From the NCBI GenBank assembly GCA_018671175.1, contig JABHIE010000015.1:1-64000 (forward strand): DNA of 64,000 nt, written 5' to 3'. This document shows positions 19,799 to 27,912 of the stretch, in pieces. The DNA comes from Planctomycetota bacterium (GTDB taxonomy: Bacteria > Planctomycetota > UBA1135). The notes below the pieces were generated by a model. That model was not told where the DNA came from and did no database searches. It worked only from the letters and a program-made list of their open reading frames with translations. The position numbers were made by a program, and so were the translations under genes. Each line of letters opens with the position of its first letter. The first letter of the stretch is position 1.

Positions 19799-20574
19799 AA
19801 AACCCAATCCAAACTACTCGCGCGCTACTGATTGTTACGCTCACACTCTTGGCCATCTCATTTTTAGGAAGTTGCTCCAACTCTAGCCGCCCAACGGCCG
19901 ACCAAAGCGCCGGAAAGCCCGTGACCAATGTTGCGGGCGGTGCGCCAACGGCTGCGGTTGGGGCCATCCCTGCCCCACCCAAAATCGCACCGCCGACTGG
20001 CGAGCAAACGCTTTATGTGGCGATGATTCGTGACAAAGCGACCAAAAAGCCAATCAGCCGCGCCAAAGTGATGGTGCTGACCGAGCGCCCAACCGACGCT
20101 TACATGCGCACACCTCGCCGCAAAACGGTGGTCTGGTCTTATTACACGCCACTGCACGGGCAGGCCAGTGCCAATATCACGGCCGATGGAGCGCCTAAGT
20201 TTCTATGGATTGGCGGCGATGGGTTTAACCCTAAGCTCTACGAGTTGCCGGCGGCAGTCGGTGGCCAACGCCATGATTTGGCCGTTGAGATTGCGATTCT
20301 TCCTATCTGCAAAATGAAAGTTGTCAGCTCAACAGGCGAGCTTTGCCCAGACGCCATCGTCACCATGAAGCCCGCCGATGGCTCCGCCACAAACTACGGC
20401 ACGACTTCCCGCGCAGGTGACGATGCGCGCCTTAAGTTCACTCGCCCTCCTGGTCAATACACGGTCATTGCGACCAAGGCAAACGGTACTTGCCGCCTGA
20501 CAACAACGATTGATTTCAAAGGCGACCCGAAAGAATTGGTGATGACTTTGCCGAGCAAGTCGCCAGGGAAATAA
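19795..20574 (+). CDS. Lipoprotein with carboxypeptidase-regulatory-like fold
   Basis: A 259-residue secreted protein. Its N-terminus is a lipoprotein signal: positively charged start, hydrophobic core LLIVTLTLLAISF, then lipobox LGSC with Cys at about residue 27. The mature part has Ala/Pro/Thr-rich spacer followed by two beta-rich segments (YVAMIRDKATKKPISRAKVMV; CKMKVVSSTGELCPDAIVTM) of the kind seen in carboxypeptidase-regulatory/SdrD-B-like repeats. Coupled to thiI by ATGA overlap. A bidirectional terminator lies 22 nt downstream. Function unknown. Confidence 0.72.
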   Translation: MKNPIQTTRALLIVTLTLLAISFLGSCSNSSRPTADQSAGKPVTNVAGGAPTAAVGAIPAPPKIAPPTGEQTLYVAMIRDKATKKPISRAKVMVLTERPTDAYMRTPRRKTVVWSYYTPLHGQASANITADGAPKFLWIGGDGFNPKLYELPAAVGGQRHDLAVEIAILPICKMKVVSSTGELCPDAIVTMKPADGSATNYGTTSRAGDDARLKFTRPPGQYTVIATKANGTCRLTTTIDFKGDPKELVMTLPSKSPGK

Positions 20575-20595
20575 ACGCGCCACGCGTCAAACAAA

Positions 20596-20629
20596 AATAG
20601 AGGCACACCCCGGAAGGTGTGCCTCTATT
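20596..20629. terminator. Bidirectional intrinsic terminator
   Basis: A perfect 14-bp inverted repeat, AATAGAGGCACACC and its complement, with a 6-nt loop. On the minus strand it is followed by TTTTTG and lies just after the tRNA-Asp 3' end; on the plus strand it follows the lipoprotein gene. It can therefore end both converging transcripts. Confidence 0.9.
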
Positions 20630-20637
20630 AATTTAAA

Positions 20638-20714
20638 TGGCGAGGATGACGAGACTCGAACTCGCAACCACCAGATCGACAGTCTGGTACGCTAACCAAT
20701 TGCGCCACATCCCC
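20638..20714 (-). tRNA. tRNA-Asp (anticodon GTC)
   Basis: Minus-strand cloverleaf: acceptor GGGGATG with CATCCTC, D arm GCGC...GCGT region, anticodon arm ACCAGA/TCTGGT with loop CTGTCGA giving GTC, T arm GCGAG-TTCGAGT-CTCGT, discriminator G, and encoded CCA (20640-20638). Followed by a strong terminator. Confidence 0.96.
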
Positions 20715-20772
20715 GCTGTTTGGGCGAGAAGTATAGGGCTTCCTGACCAGAATGGTCAAGGCGCAAGCACAC

Positions 20773-21630
20773 CTATTTTTCAAGAGCCTTTGCGGCGTCC
20801 CACAGAGCATCCATTTCTGTAAGCGTGGCGTCGGCTAAAGGCTTGCCTAAATGCCGCTCGATGTGGCCGAAACGCGAACTAAACCGCTCAATCGTGCCGC
20901 GCAAGGCAAGCTCAGGCTCGATTTTGAGCTTGCGAGCCACATTGACAACGGCGAAAAGCAAATCGCCCAATTCTTCTTCGGCGCGCTTGTGATCGGCCGC
21001 TTTGCCCGATGCCGATTGCTCGGCCGCCTCACGGAATTCGGCCCATTCTTCGTCAACTTTATGGAAAGGCCCCTCAAGATCGGGCCAGTCAAAACCCGCG
21101 TTTGAGGCCTTATTGCCCACGCGATAGGCCCGCAGCAGCGCCGGCAACGACCGCGGCACGCCCCCCAGCACCGACTCGTCTTGCCCCTTGTCGGCTTTCT
21201 CCTGCTTCTTAATTTGCTCCCAGTTGCGCAGAATCTCACCCGTACCATCGACCTCGACTTCGCCATAAACATGCGGATGCCGCCGAATCAGTTTTTCCAC
21301 GATGCCGTTGCAAATTTCAATGATGCCAAAGCCCCGGTCTTCGCCAGCCACCCGCGCGGTCATCAAAACACCCATAAGCAAATCGCCCAACTCTTCCGAA
21401 GTGTCATCAGCATTAGACCGCGCCACAGCATCAGCCATCTCGTGGCACTCTTCGATGAGATGCGGCGCGAGCGTCTCAACCGTCTGCTTCTGATCCCAAT
21501 CACACCCCCCAGGCGAGCGGAGGGTATCAATCACTTGCATCAGCCGCTCGACGGCAGCCAATTGATTCGGTGGGACGGGCTTTTCGTGGGGTGGCTGAGT
21601 TGGCTGCCCTTTAGTTTCGGCTGAAGACAT
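20773..21630 (-). CDS. mazG: Nucleoside triphosphate pyrophosphohydrolase MazG
   Basis: House-cleaning all-alpha NTP pyrophosphatase that removes non-canonical or excess nucleotides. The 285 residues contain the two tandem MazG domains of the full-length enzyme: first EECHEMADA ... EELGDLLMGVL (about residues 60-90), second EEWAEFREA ... EEELGDLLFAVVN (about 190-225); the paired acidic residues bind Mg2+. The domain spacer and PGGCDWDQKQ start are characteristic. A TAAAAT hexamer 6 nt before the ATG suggests its own leaderless transcript even though the GNAT gene ends only 9 nt upstream. Confidence 0.95.
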   Translation of the reverse strand: MSSAETKGQPTQPPHEKPVPPNQLAAVERLMQVIDTLRSPGGCDWDQKQTVETLAPHLIEECHEMADAVARSNADDTSEELGDLLMGVLMTARVAGEDRGFGIIEICNGIVEKLIRRHPHVYGEVEVDGTGEILRNWEQIKKQEKADKGQDESVLGGVPRSLPALLRAYRVGNKASNAGFDWPDLEGPFHKVDEEWAEFREAAEQSASGKAADHKRAEEELGDLLFAVVNVARKLKIEPELALRGTIERFSSRFGHIERHLGKPLADATLTEMDALWDAAKALEK

Positions 21631-21636
21631 GCGTAG

Positions 21637-21642
21637 ATTTTA
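21637..21642 (-). promoter_or_regulatory. Candidate -10 (TAAAAT) of mazG
   Basis: TAAAAT on the minus strand ends 6 nt before the mazG ATG at 21630; its first three bases are also the stop codon of the upstream GNAT gene. The position predicts a leaderless mazG mRNA. Confidence 0.4.
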
Positions 21643-22086
21643 TGGTCGCCAGACCATCAACCGGTGCTCACCGATTTTAGGGATGTCGAATAAGTCGCCA
21701 GTTTCGGCCATGCCAGCGCGAAGATAGACGCCGATGGCTTTGATGCGGGCGTGGCACCATAAACCTGAATTCTGGACGGCTGTTTGTTTTTGCATGAAGC
21801 GCACCATTTCTTTGCCTATGCCGCGATTTTGCATTGCGCCGGCGACAGCCATACCGCGGAGACGGAACTCACAACCCGTAGCAGCAGCACCGCCGTCTTC
21901 GATTAATAGAGTGGCGCAGCCGACGAGGTCTTCCGCCAACCAAACCGCTAAATGCTGAGTCGTCGCGGCATCATCACCCGGCATATGTGCAGAATCAAGT
22001 GGCTTCCCTGTGCGCAAAACGCGGTGGCGTAAATCAAAAATCACGCTGAGGTCGACGCCGATTTCAAAGCGCAGATTCATATTCAT
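21640..22086 (-). CDS. GNAT-family N-acetyltransferase
   Basis: With the start at 22086 (or ATG 22080) the product is 148 residues. It has the GNAT fold with the acetyl-CoA pyrophosphate-binding motif A seen as RGMAVAGAMQNRGIGKEMV (Q-x-x-G-x-G/A) and the beta-bulge region ahead of it (VGCATLLIED). The early part (LRHRVLRTGKP) resembles small-molecule GNATs. The start lies inside the 3' end of queC, overlapping by about 20 nt, so the two genes are probably translated from one mRNA. The acceptor is unknown. Confidence 0.87.
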   Translation of the reverse strand: MNMNLRFEIGVDLSVIFDLRHRVLRTGKPLDSAHMPGDDAATTQHLAVWLAEDLVGCATLLIEDGGAAATGCEFRLRGMAVAGAMQNRGIGKEMVRFMQKQTAVQNSGLWCHARIKAIGVYLRAGMAETGDLFDIPKIGEHRLMVWRP

Positions 22087-22756
22087 TCTCAGCGCGCTGA
22101 CGCAAACGGCAGGCGTCGCACAGGCCACAAGCCGCACCACTCGCGGCGGGGTCGTAGCAAGAAAGCGTTTGCGCAACTGGCACATCTAAAGCGTAGGCCT
22201 TGGCCAGAATCTCGACTTTGGTCATGTCTTGAAGCGGCGTGAACAACTCAAAAGGGCGGCCTTCTACACCATCTCGTGTGGCCAAATTTGCCAAGTGACC
22301 AAATGCCGTAATAAATTCAGGGCGACAATCAGGGTAGCCGGAATAATCGAGCGCATTAACCCCAATACCAAGTGTGTGAGCGCCACGCGACTCGGCTAGC
22401 CCCAAAGCCAAACTCAAAAAAAGCGTGTTGCGCGCCGGCACATAAGTCACGGGGATGTCGGCCGCAACATCAGCAAGCGGGTCGTCAGATTTTGGCACGG
22501 CGATAGAGGCATCGGTTAGAGCCGAACCACCAATTGCGCGCAAATCAAGCCGCATGACCAAATGCTCGTCAACGCCCACCGCCTCGGCGACCAAACTGGC
22601 TGCTCGCAACTCAGCTGCATGCCGCTGACCATAATCAATCGTCAAGCCATGCACGAGAAAGCCATCGCGTTTGAGCCAAGCGGCGACGGTAGCCGAATCG
22701 AGCCCCCCCGAGAGGAGCACGACGGCGCGTTTGGAGGTATCCTGTTGGGCTGTCAC
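22064..22756 (-). CDS. queC: 7-cyano-7-deazaguanine synthase
   Basis: Converts 7-carboxy-7-deazaguanine to preQ0 with ATP and ammonia, on the queuosine tRNA-modification path. Visible in 230 residues: PP-loop VVLLSGGLDSATVAAW, the family block VPARNTLFLSLALGLAE, and a C-terminal zinc site CYDPAASGAACGLCDACRLR with four cysteines. The start is GTG at 22756. Divergent from mrp with 71 nt between starts. Other queuosine genes (queD, queE, queF) are not in the window. Confidence 0.96.
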   Translation of the reverse strand: MTAQQDTSKRAVVLLSGGLDSATVAAWLKRDGFLVHGLTIDYGQRHAAELRAASLVAEAVGVDEHLVMRLDLRAIGGSALTDASIAVPKSDDPLADVAADIPVTYVPARNTLFLSLALGLAESRGAHTLGIGVNALDYSGYPDCRPEFITAFGHLANLATRDGVEGRPFELFTPLQDMTKVEILAKAYALDVPVAQTLSCYDPAASGAACGLCDACRLRQRAENEYESAL

Positions 22757-22827
22757 GGTGCAAAAGGCCCGGGGTTGAAACGCCCGCGGCTTGACCTAAT
22801 CGTAACGCACCGAACGCACAAAAAGTC

Positions 22828-23871
22828 ATGACTGAACTCACGAAAGAACTCGTCCTGAAGGCTCTTGAAGTCGTCCAAGACCCCGATTTGCACAAAAATA
22901 TTGTCGAGCTCGACTTTATTAAGAATCTCGCCGTTTGTGGCGGCACAGTCAAGTTTGATCTTGAGCTGACCACGCCCGCTTGCCCCGTAAAAGATTTACT
23001 CAAATCGCAAGCCCACGATGCCGTGGCCGCACTTCCCGGAGCCGAGACCGTTACGGTCAATCTAACCGCAAAGGTCAAATCAAGCCTTCCCGTGGGCAAT
23101 GAAATCGGAGGCGATGTGCGCAATGTCATCGCCGTGACTTCAGGCAAAGGTGGCGTGGGCAAATCGACGACCGCAGTCAATCTGGCGGTCGCGCTGGCCG
23201 AAAGTGGCGCCAAGGTGGGCATCCTTGATGCTGATGTTTACGGCCCAAATGTCCCTGTGATGATGGGCTGCAAAGGCTCGCCGATGCGCGTACCCGGCTC
23301 TGACAAAATCATGCCTCTCGAGGCGCACGGCGTCAAAACGATGTCCGTCGGTTTTATGGTCGAAGACGGGCAAGCGATTATGTGGCGTGGCCCAATGTTG
23401 CACCGCGCGTTAGAGCAATTCCTGAAAGATGTCGAATGGGGCGAGCTCGACTACTTAGTGGTCGACATGCCCCCCGGCACGGGTGATGCGCAAATCTCGT
23501 TGGCGCAGCTTGTGCCTTTGACGGGCGCGGTTGTGGTGACGACCCCTCAAGAAGTTTCGCTCACCGATGTGCGCCGCGCGATGGGCATGGCTGAGCAGGT
23601 TAAATGCCCTGTTTTGGGTGTCGTAGAAAATATGACGGGTGATATTTTCGGCCACGGTGGCGGTGAGCAAATCGCTACGACTTTCAATGTCAACTTACTC
23701 GGCAGCATTCCGCTTGAGGCTGTTGCCCGAGTTGCTGGTGATTCGGGCATCCCGGTTGTTTTGTCTCACCCAGAATCAGAAACGGGCAAAGCCTTTTTTG
23801 AAATTGCGGGCAAAGTGGCGGCTGCCGTTGCGACTCGACAGGCTACTGCTCTGCCGACACTCGAGGTTTAA
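22828..23871 (+). CDS. mrp: Mrp/ApbC-type iron-sulfur cluster carrier ATPase
   Basis: A 347-residue P-loop ATPase that carries and transfers Fe-S clusters to target proteins. Domain order: N-terminal MIP18-like (DUF59) domain, residues 1-90, including TTPACPVKDLL; then the deviant Walker A SGKGGVGKSTTAVNLAVALA at about 108; switch/Walker B VDMPPGTGDAQIS; and TTPQEVSLTDVRRA. The central CxxC that binds clusters in many Mrp proteins is not obvious, Cys occurring only in MAEQVKCPVLGVVENM. Many Fe-S proteins lie in this window (NuoB, NuoI, KorB). Confidence 0.94.
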   Translation: MTELTKELVLKALEVVQDPDLHKNIVELDFIKNLAVCGGTVKFDLELTTPACPVKDLLKSQAHDAVAALPGAETVTVNLTAKVKSSLPVGNEIGGDVRNVIAVTSGKGGVGKSTTAVNLAVALAESGAKVGILDADVYGPNVPVMMGCKGSPMRVPGSDKIMPLEAHGVKTMSVGFMVEDGQAIMWRGPMLHRALEQFLKDVEWGELDYLVVDMPPGTGDAQISLAQLVPLTGAVVVTTPQEVSLTDVRRAMGMAEQVKCPVLGVVENMTGDIFGHGGGEQIATTFNVNLLGSIPLEAVARVAGDSGIPVVLSHPESETGKAFFEIAGKVAAAVATRQATALPTLEV

Positions 23872-23882
23872 TAAAGCTGAGC

Positions 23883-24329
23883 CTATTCGACGGGGCGCTT
23901 TTCAGCAGCGTCGACTTCAGGGCTCTCAGTCGTGACCACGGGGCGATGCAAAATGACTTCGTGCAAGACATCGGGGCGCACCTGAAGGAATTCTTGCGCC
24001 ATACGGATTTCGTTTTCCATGACCATCACGCGCGTAGGCCCTTTGCCGACTTTTTCGAAAAGAGCTAGCCCTGCTTCGTCGGTCATCGCTTCGAGGCGCA
24101 GACCAAAATAGCCTTTTACTTTGACGACGGCGCCAGCCCAAGGTTGGCCACCAACATCAATGACCTTGACCTGAATCGAGCCAGCATTTTCAAGTGCGCC
24201 TCTCGCCACGGTTGTGCTCTCGAGATGATCGATAGCGCGCAACGGCTCAGCATCGCCGCCTGAGCAGGCCAGAGAGGTCATGCTAAATAGGCAAATGGAG
24301 GCAAAGGTCAGCAAACGATGGTGTGTCAT
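23883..24329 (-). CDS. Small lipoprotein with carboxypeptidase-regulatory-like domain
   Basis: Start placed at ATG 24329 (148 residues): MTHHRLLTFASICLFSMTSLAC is a lipoprotein signal with lipobox SLAC. The mature part holds one beta-sandwich segment (IQVKVIDVGGQPWAGAVVKVKGY ... TDEAGLALFEKVGKGPTRVMV), typical of the carboxypeptidase-regulatory-like fold also repeated in the divergent neighbour. The track start nine residues earlier would lie upstream of the TAGAAT promoter hexamer. Function unknown; the shared fold and shared promoter suggest a common role with the large neighbour. Confidence 0.75.
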   Translation of the reverse strand: MTHHRLLTFASICLFSMTSLACSGGDAEPLRAIDHLESTTVARGALENAGSIQVKVIDVGGQPWAGAVVKVKGYFGLRLEAMTDEAGLALFEKVGKGPTRVMVMENEIRMAQEFLQVRPDVLHEVILHRPVVTTESPEVDAAEKRPVE

Positions 24330-24336
24330 GACTCGT

Positions 24337-24346
24337 ATTCTAAACT
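24337..24346. promoter_or_regulatory. Overlapping divergent -10 elements (TAGAAT on -, TAAACT on +)
   Basis: The decamer ATTCTAAACT holds TAGAAT on the minus strand (24342-24337), 7 nt before the lipoprotein ATG at 24329, and TAAACT on the plus strand (24341-24346), 14 nt before the ATG at 24361. The two hexamers share two base pairs, so RNA polymerase could occupy only one direction at a time. Confidence 0.5.
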
Positions 24347-24360
24347 CTACCACCTACCTC

Positions 24361-27300
24361 ATGAAACGCCTCCTACCACTTCTCATCATTGCACTCCTCG
24401 CCGGCCTCGGCTGGGTGCTTTTATCTGACAACCAAATTTCAGATGTTGTCATTCCGTCAGAGCAGACAACAAGCCGCGCACCGATCGACGCCCAAACGCT
24501 TGACGAAGAAACAACCCTCGCGCGTACAGAGAGCGTCCAAGCTGAGCTGGGCCGAATTGAAAAAATAGGCTTTGGTCGTTTCCAGCTTGCTGGCTTGGTG
24601 CTTGACGAAAAAGACGAGCCCGTCCCCAACGCATGGGTTGGCGCATACTCCTCGCCCTTCCCGCTGATAGATTTCGAAAAAGAGTTGGCCGAAATCATCA
24701 CGCCACCCTACGAGTTTTCGATCAACCCAATCGCTGCGGTTTATGCTGATGACAAAGGGCGATTTGATTTGAAAGGCCTGCCCGGTCGCGTCTTGTATTT
24801 AAGCGCGCGTGCCCCCCAACGGCTCACACAACGCCGCGCTCGCTTAATTCCCGCTCAACTCGAAAAGGGTGAGGTCTTTGAAGTGCGCACGGTTGCAGCG
24901 GCGTCGTTATCGGGTGTCGTAACCCACGCAGACGGCACCCCCGCCGCCAACGCTGAAATTTATGTCATGCCAGGTCTGAAATATATGTTGGCCGCTTTCC
25001 GCAATCGTTCCATTTTTGCCGAGCGCGTTTTTGCCGACGCCAGCGGGCGGTTTGAGATGGAAGCCGTGCCCGCCAACATGGCCCTGATGACTCTTGCCAT
25101 TGCCAATGCTACTGAAGCTGGCCTCGAAGACATCCTTCCGTTGCGTGTGCGGGCTGAGGGTGTCCGCAATATTCCACTTGCCAAGCAGGGCAGCTTGAGC
25201 GGGCGCGTGGTCGATGCAGCAGGTGACGGCGTGGGCGGTGCAAGCGTTTTGGCGATTCCGCTTGATTTACGCATGGTATTGCCATTTTTGACTCACCTCG
25301 ATGAGTGGGTAGCCACGACTTCAGCTGATGGGCAGTATCAATTCCGCAAAGCTCCATTGGCGAATCACATCTTGGTTGCACAAGCTCGCATGGGCCGCTC
25401 TGGGCCGCAATCCGTGATGGCGACTTCAGGTGGCGCGGTAGCTCCTGATTTGGTTTTAGCCAGCGACAAACTAGTCAAAGGGCGACTCGTCGATGGTGCA
25501 GGCAAAGGCATTTCCGGCGCACGCATTTCTTTGCAGAGTATGCCAAGTGACAAAAAAGAAGAGGGCGACGATCAAGCGATTGAGCGTCAGCGCAACAACC
25601 TCAATTTCTTCCTTGAGGCGGCAAAAGAAATCGTCCCTGCATTCTTGCCCGATGAAACTTGGGCTGAAACAGACAGCAAGGGGCATTTCAAACTTGCTGC
25701 CTGGGAGCGTGCGGCTGTTGAAGTCGCTGTTCCAGGCGAGCCGACCGCGATTTTTGATTTACATATCAAAGACGAGGAAACACCCGTTTTAATTTTCCCT
25801 GGCAGCGGCAGTATCAGTGGGAAAGCCCTCTTAACTCACGGCGATTCGCCAGCCACTCCACTCTCCTTCTACTTGATTAAAGCATCGCGCGCTTCGGGCA
25901 GATCAAAGAATAAAAAGTCGGAAGCGCCTTCCCTTGAAGCCGCTCCAGAAGATGAGCTTCTCAAGCTCGGCAAAAATGAAAAATCCATCTACCCTCGCAA
26001 CAGCATTTTGTCTGCCGCAACGGCGACTCAAATGTTTGATAACGCCGAGGGCTCCTTCCGCCTAGACAACCTCATGGCGGGCGACTGGGATCTTCAAATC
26101 GCCGCCGAAGGCACTCAAGCCGTTGGATCGCAAGTCATCACCGTCAGGGCCGGCGAAGAAACCGCTGATGTCACTTTGCTGGCAAAAGTGGGCGCAACGG
26201 TCCGTGGGCAAGTCGTGGTCAAAGGCACACGCGAGCCCGTGCCCCATGCAACAGTAAGTGCCGGAAATGACCCGTTTTCTGGGTTTGGGGCGCTTTTAAG
26301 CAACTTCACACTCGGTGAGACTCCGATGGCAACAACTGACCGCAATGGCTTTTTTGAGCTCGTGGGCTGCCCAACGGGTGCGGCATACCTTAGTGCCATT
26401 TCGCAAAACCACGCGGCAGGCAACTCAGAAATGCGTCCGCTCGAAGAAGGTGAAATCCGTGAAGACGCACTGATTGAGATGACGGCTGGCGGTGGCTTTG
26501 AAGGCACGGTTCGTGATCGACACGGCAACCCGCTTCCTGGGCACATGGTCGGTGGCGTTTCTCCTGACTCACAAGATTTTTGGCAAACCTCTAGCGATTC
26601 CGAGGGCATGTATCGAGTTGAGCATCTGCGCGCGGGGTCATACTTTTTGGTCACCGCGAGCCTTAATGACGAGGCTCTATTCAAAGGCGACATGTTAAGC
26701 ATCTTGATGGGCAGCAAGTTGCTCATGGCCACGGTGAGCGAGGGGCAAATGACGCAGCTCGACATCATCGACGAATCAGCTGGCGCTTGCCGGCTTGAAG
26801 GAATCGTAACTCGTGGTGGTGCTCCTGTGCCGCATGCTTCAATGGTCGCTATGGCCAGTGATGGCGGTTTCATGGACATGCGCCTTGCAACGGCGCGCAC
26901 AAATGCTCAGGGCGCTTTTGTGTTCGAAAGTCTCGCGCCTGGCGAATACTCACTACAAATTGACACCGCAAAAGGTGACTCAAAAGTTGAGATTGTCGTG
27001 GCTGACATTCCTGAAGATTATCGTGAGATTGCTTTGCCCGAAGGTCGCGTTCTTGGCCGGGTTGAGTTGGAAAGCACGGGGCAAGCCCTCTCTGACCTTT
27101 CGGTGCAACTTGTCCGTGAAGATCCACCCAGCTCGCCTTGGGCCGCGATGATGCCTTTTGGCAATACAGCAAACGGTGGGCGCGTGGTCGATCGAGGCGA
27201 CACCAAAGAAGATGGCTCTTTCGAATGGGGTGGCGTGCCTCCTGGTCGATACCATGTCAAAGTTGGCTCAAATTGGTGGGGCGCCGATACCGGCAACAAC

Positions 27301-27912
27301 GCCGCGCCGATGACGAGCGACTCGTTTGAGCTTGGTTTTAACGACATTAAAGATGTGGGTGTGCTCAAACTTCAGGCCGCTGGCAGTCTCAAAGTCAGCG
27401 TGACTTTCCCTGCGAGCAACGATTCCGAGTCTCAGTCCTTCCAAATCAAGGCGCGCAAATCGGGTAGTGATGAAGATGCCGAAACGCAAAAGAGTTGGGG
27501 CTGGCGAGGCGGCGGGCAGCTGAGTGGCCTTGCTGCTGGCGACTGGGATGTCGAGCTGCAATCCGACGGGATGGCGCCGATTGATTTAGGCACAATCACC
27601 ATTGTTGCGGGCAAAACCCACGAGTGCAATGCCGCATTCCAAGAGGGCGCGAGCTTGCGATTGCTGGCGACTTCGGGCGATGGGCAGATGATTATGAGCG
27701 CAAAAACTCAAGTGTTCTTGAAAGACGGCTCACGCGCTGATTCCTTTGGCCGAAGTCGTTTTGGCGGAAGAAACCGTGGCGAGCGTGGCGTCCCGATTGG
27801 GTCTTTTGCGCCAGGCGCCTACACGGTTGAGGTCGAATGGCAAGGCGTCGTGAAGCGCGTGCCAGTGCAATTAAGCCGCGGAAGCAGCGAATTAATCGAG
27901 GTTACTTTTTAG
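24361..27912 (+). CDS. Large membrane-anchored protein of tandem carboxypeptidase-regulatory-like repeats
   Basis: 1183 residues from ATG 24361 (the track start at 24280 lies upstream of the promoter and inside the divergent gene). MKRLLPLLIIALLAGLGWVLL is a signal anchor. The rest is about ten beta-sandwich repeats with the recurring pattern G-x-V-x-D-x-x-G-x-P-(V/I)-x-x-A-x-V ... D-x-x-G-x-F-x-(F/L)-x-x-(L/V)-x-x-G-x-Y, e.g. GRVVDAAGDGVGGASV, GRLVDGAGKGISGARIS, GTVRDRHGNPLPGHMV, GIVTRGGAPVPHASMV. This is the carboxypeptidase-regulatory-like (transthyretin-like) fold, usually structural or adhesive in extracytoplasmic proteins. No catalytic domain seen. The 3' end overlaps the convergent gamma-glutamyltransferase gene by 21 nt. 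Confidence 0.85.
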   Translation: MKRLLPLLIIALLAGLGWVLLSDNQISDVVIPSEQTTSRAPIDAQTLDEETTLARTESVQAELGRIEKIGFGRFQLAGLVLDEKDEPVPNAWVGAYSSPFPLIDFEKELAEIITPPYEFSINPIAAVYADDKGRFDLKGLPGRVLYLSARAPQRLTQRRARLIPAQLEKGEVFEVRTVAAASLSGVVTHADGTPAANAEIYVMPGLKYMLAAFRNRSIFAERVFADASGRFEMEAVPANMALMTLAIANATEAGLEDILPLRVRAEGVRNIPLAKQGSLSGRVVDAAGDGVGGASVLAIPLDLRMVLPFLTHLDEWVATTSADGQYQFRKAPLANHILVAQARMGRSGPQSVMATSGGAVAPDLVLASDKLVKGRLVDGAGKGISGARISLQSMPSDKKEEGDDQAIERQRNNLNFFLEAAKEIVPAFLPDETWAETDSKGHFKLAAWERAAVEVAVPGEPTAIFDLHIKDEETPVLIFPGSGSISGKALLTHGDSPATPLSFYLIKASRASGRSKNKKSEAPSLEAAPEDELLKLGKNEKSIYPRNSILSAATATQMFDNAEGSFRLDNLMAGDWDLQIAAEGTQAVGSQVITVRAGEETADVTLLAKVGATVRGQVVVKGTREPVPHATVSAGNDPFSGFGALLSNFTLGETPMATTDRNGFFELVGCPTGAAYLSAISQNHAAGNSEMRPLEEGEIREDALIEMTAGGGFEGTVRDRHGNPLPGHMVGGVSPDSQDFWQTSSDSEGMYRVEHLRAGSYFLVTASLNDEALFKGDMLSILMGSKLLMATVSEGQMTQLDIIDESAGACRLEGIVTRGGAPVPHASMVAMASDGGFMDMRLATARTNAQGAFVFESLAPGEYSLQIDTAKGDSKVEIVVADIPEDYREIALPEGRVLGRVELESTGQALSDLSVQLVREDPPSSPWAAMMPFGNTANGGRVVDRGDTKEDGSFEWGGVPPGRYHVKVGSNWWGADTGNNAAPMTSDSFELGFNDIKDVGVLKLQAAGSLKVSVTFPASNDSESQSFQIKARKSGSDEDAETQKSWGWRGGGQLSGLAAGDWDVELQSDGMAPIDLGTITIVAGKTHECNAAFQEGASLRLLATSGDGQMIMSAKTQVFLKDGSRADSFGRSRFGGRNRGERGVPIGSFAPGAYTVEVEWQGVVKRVPVQLSRGSSELIEVTF

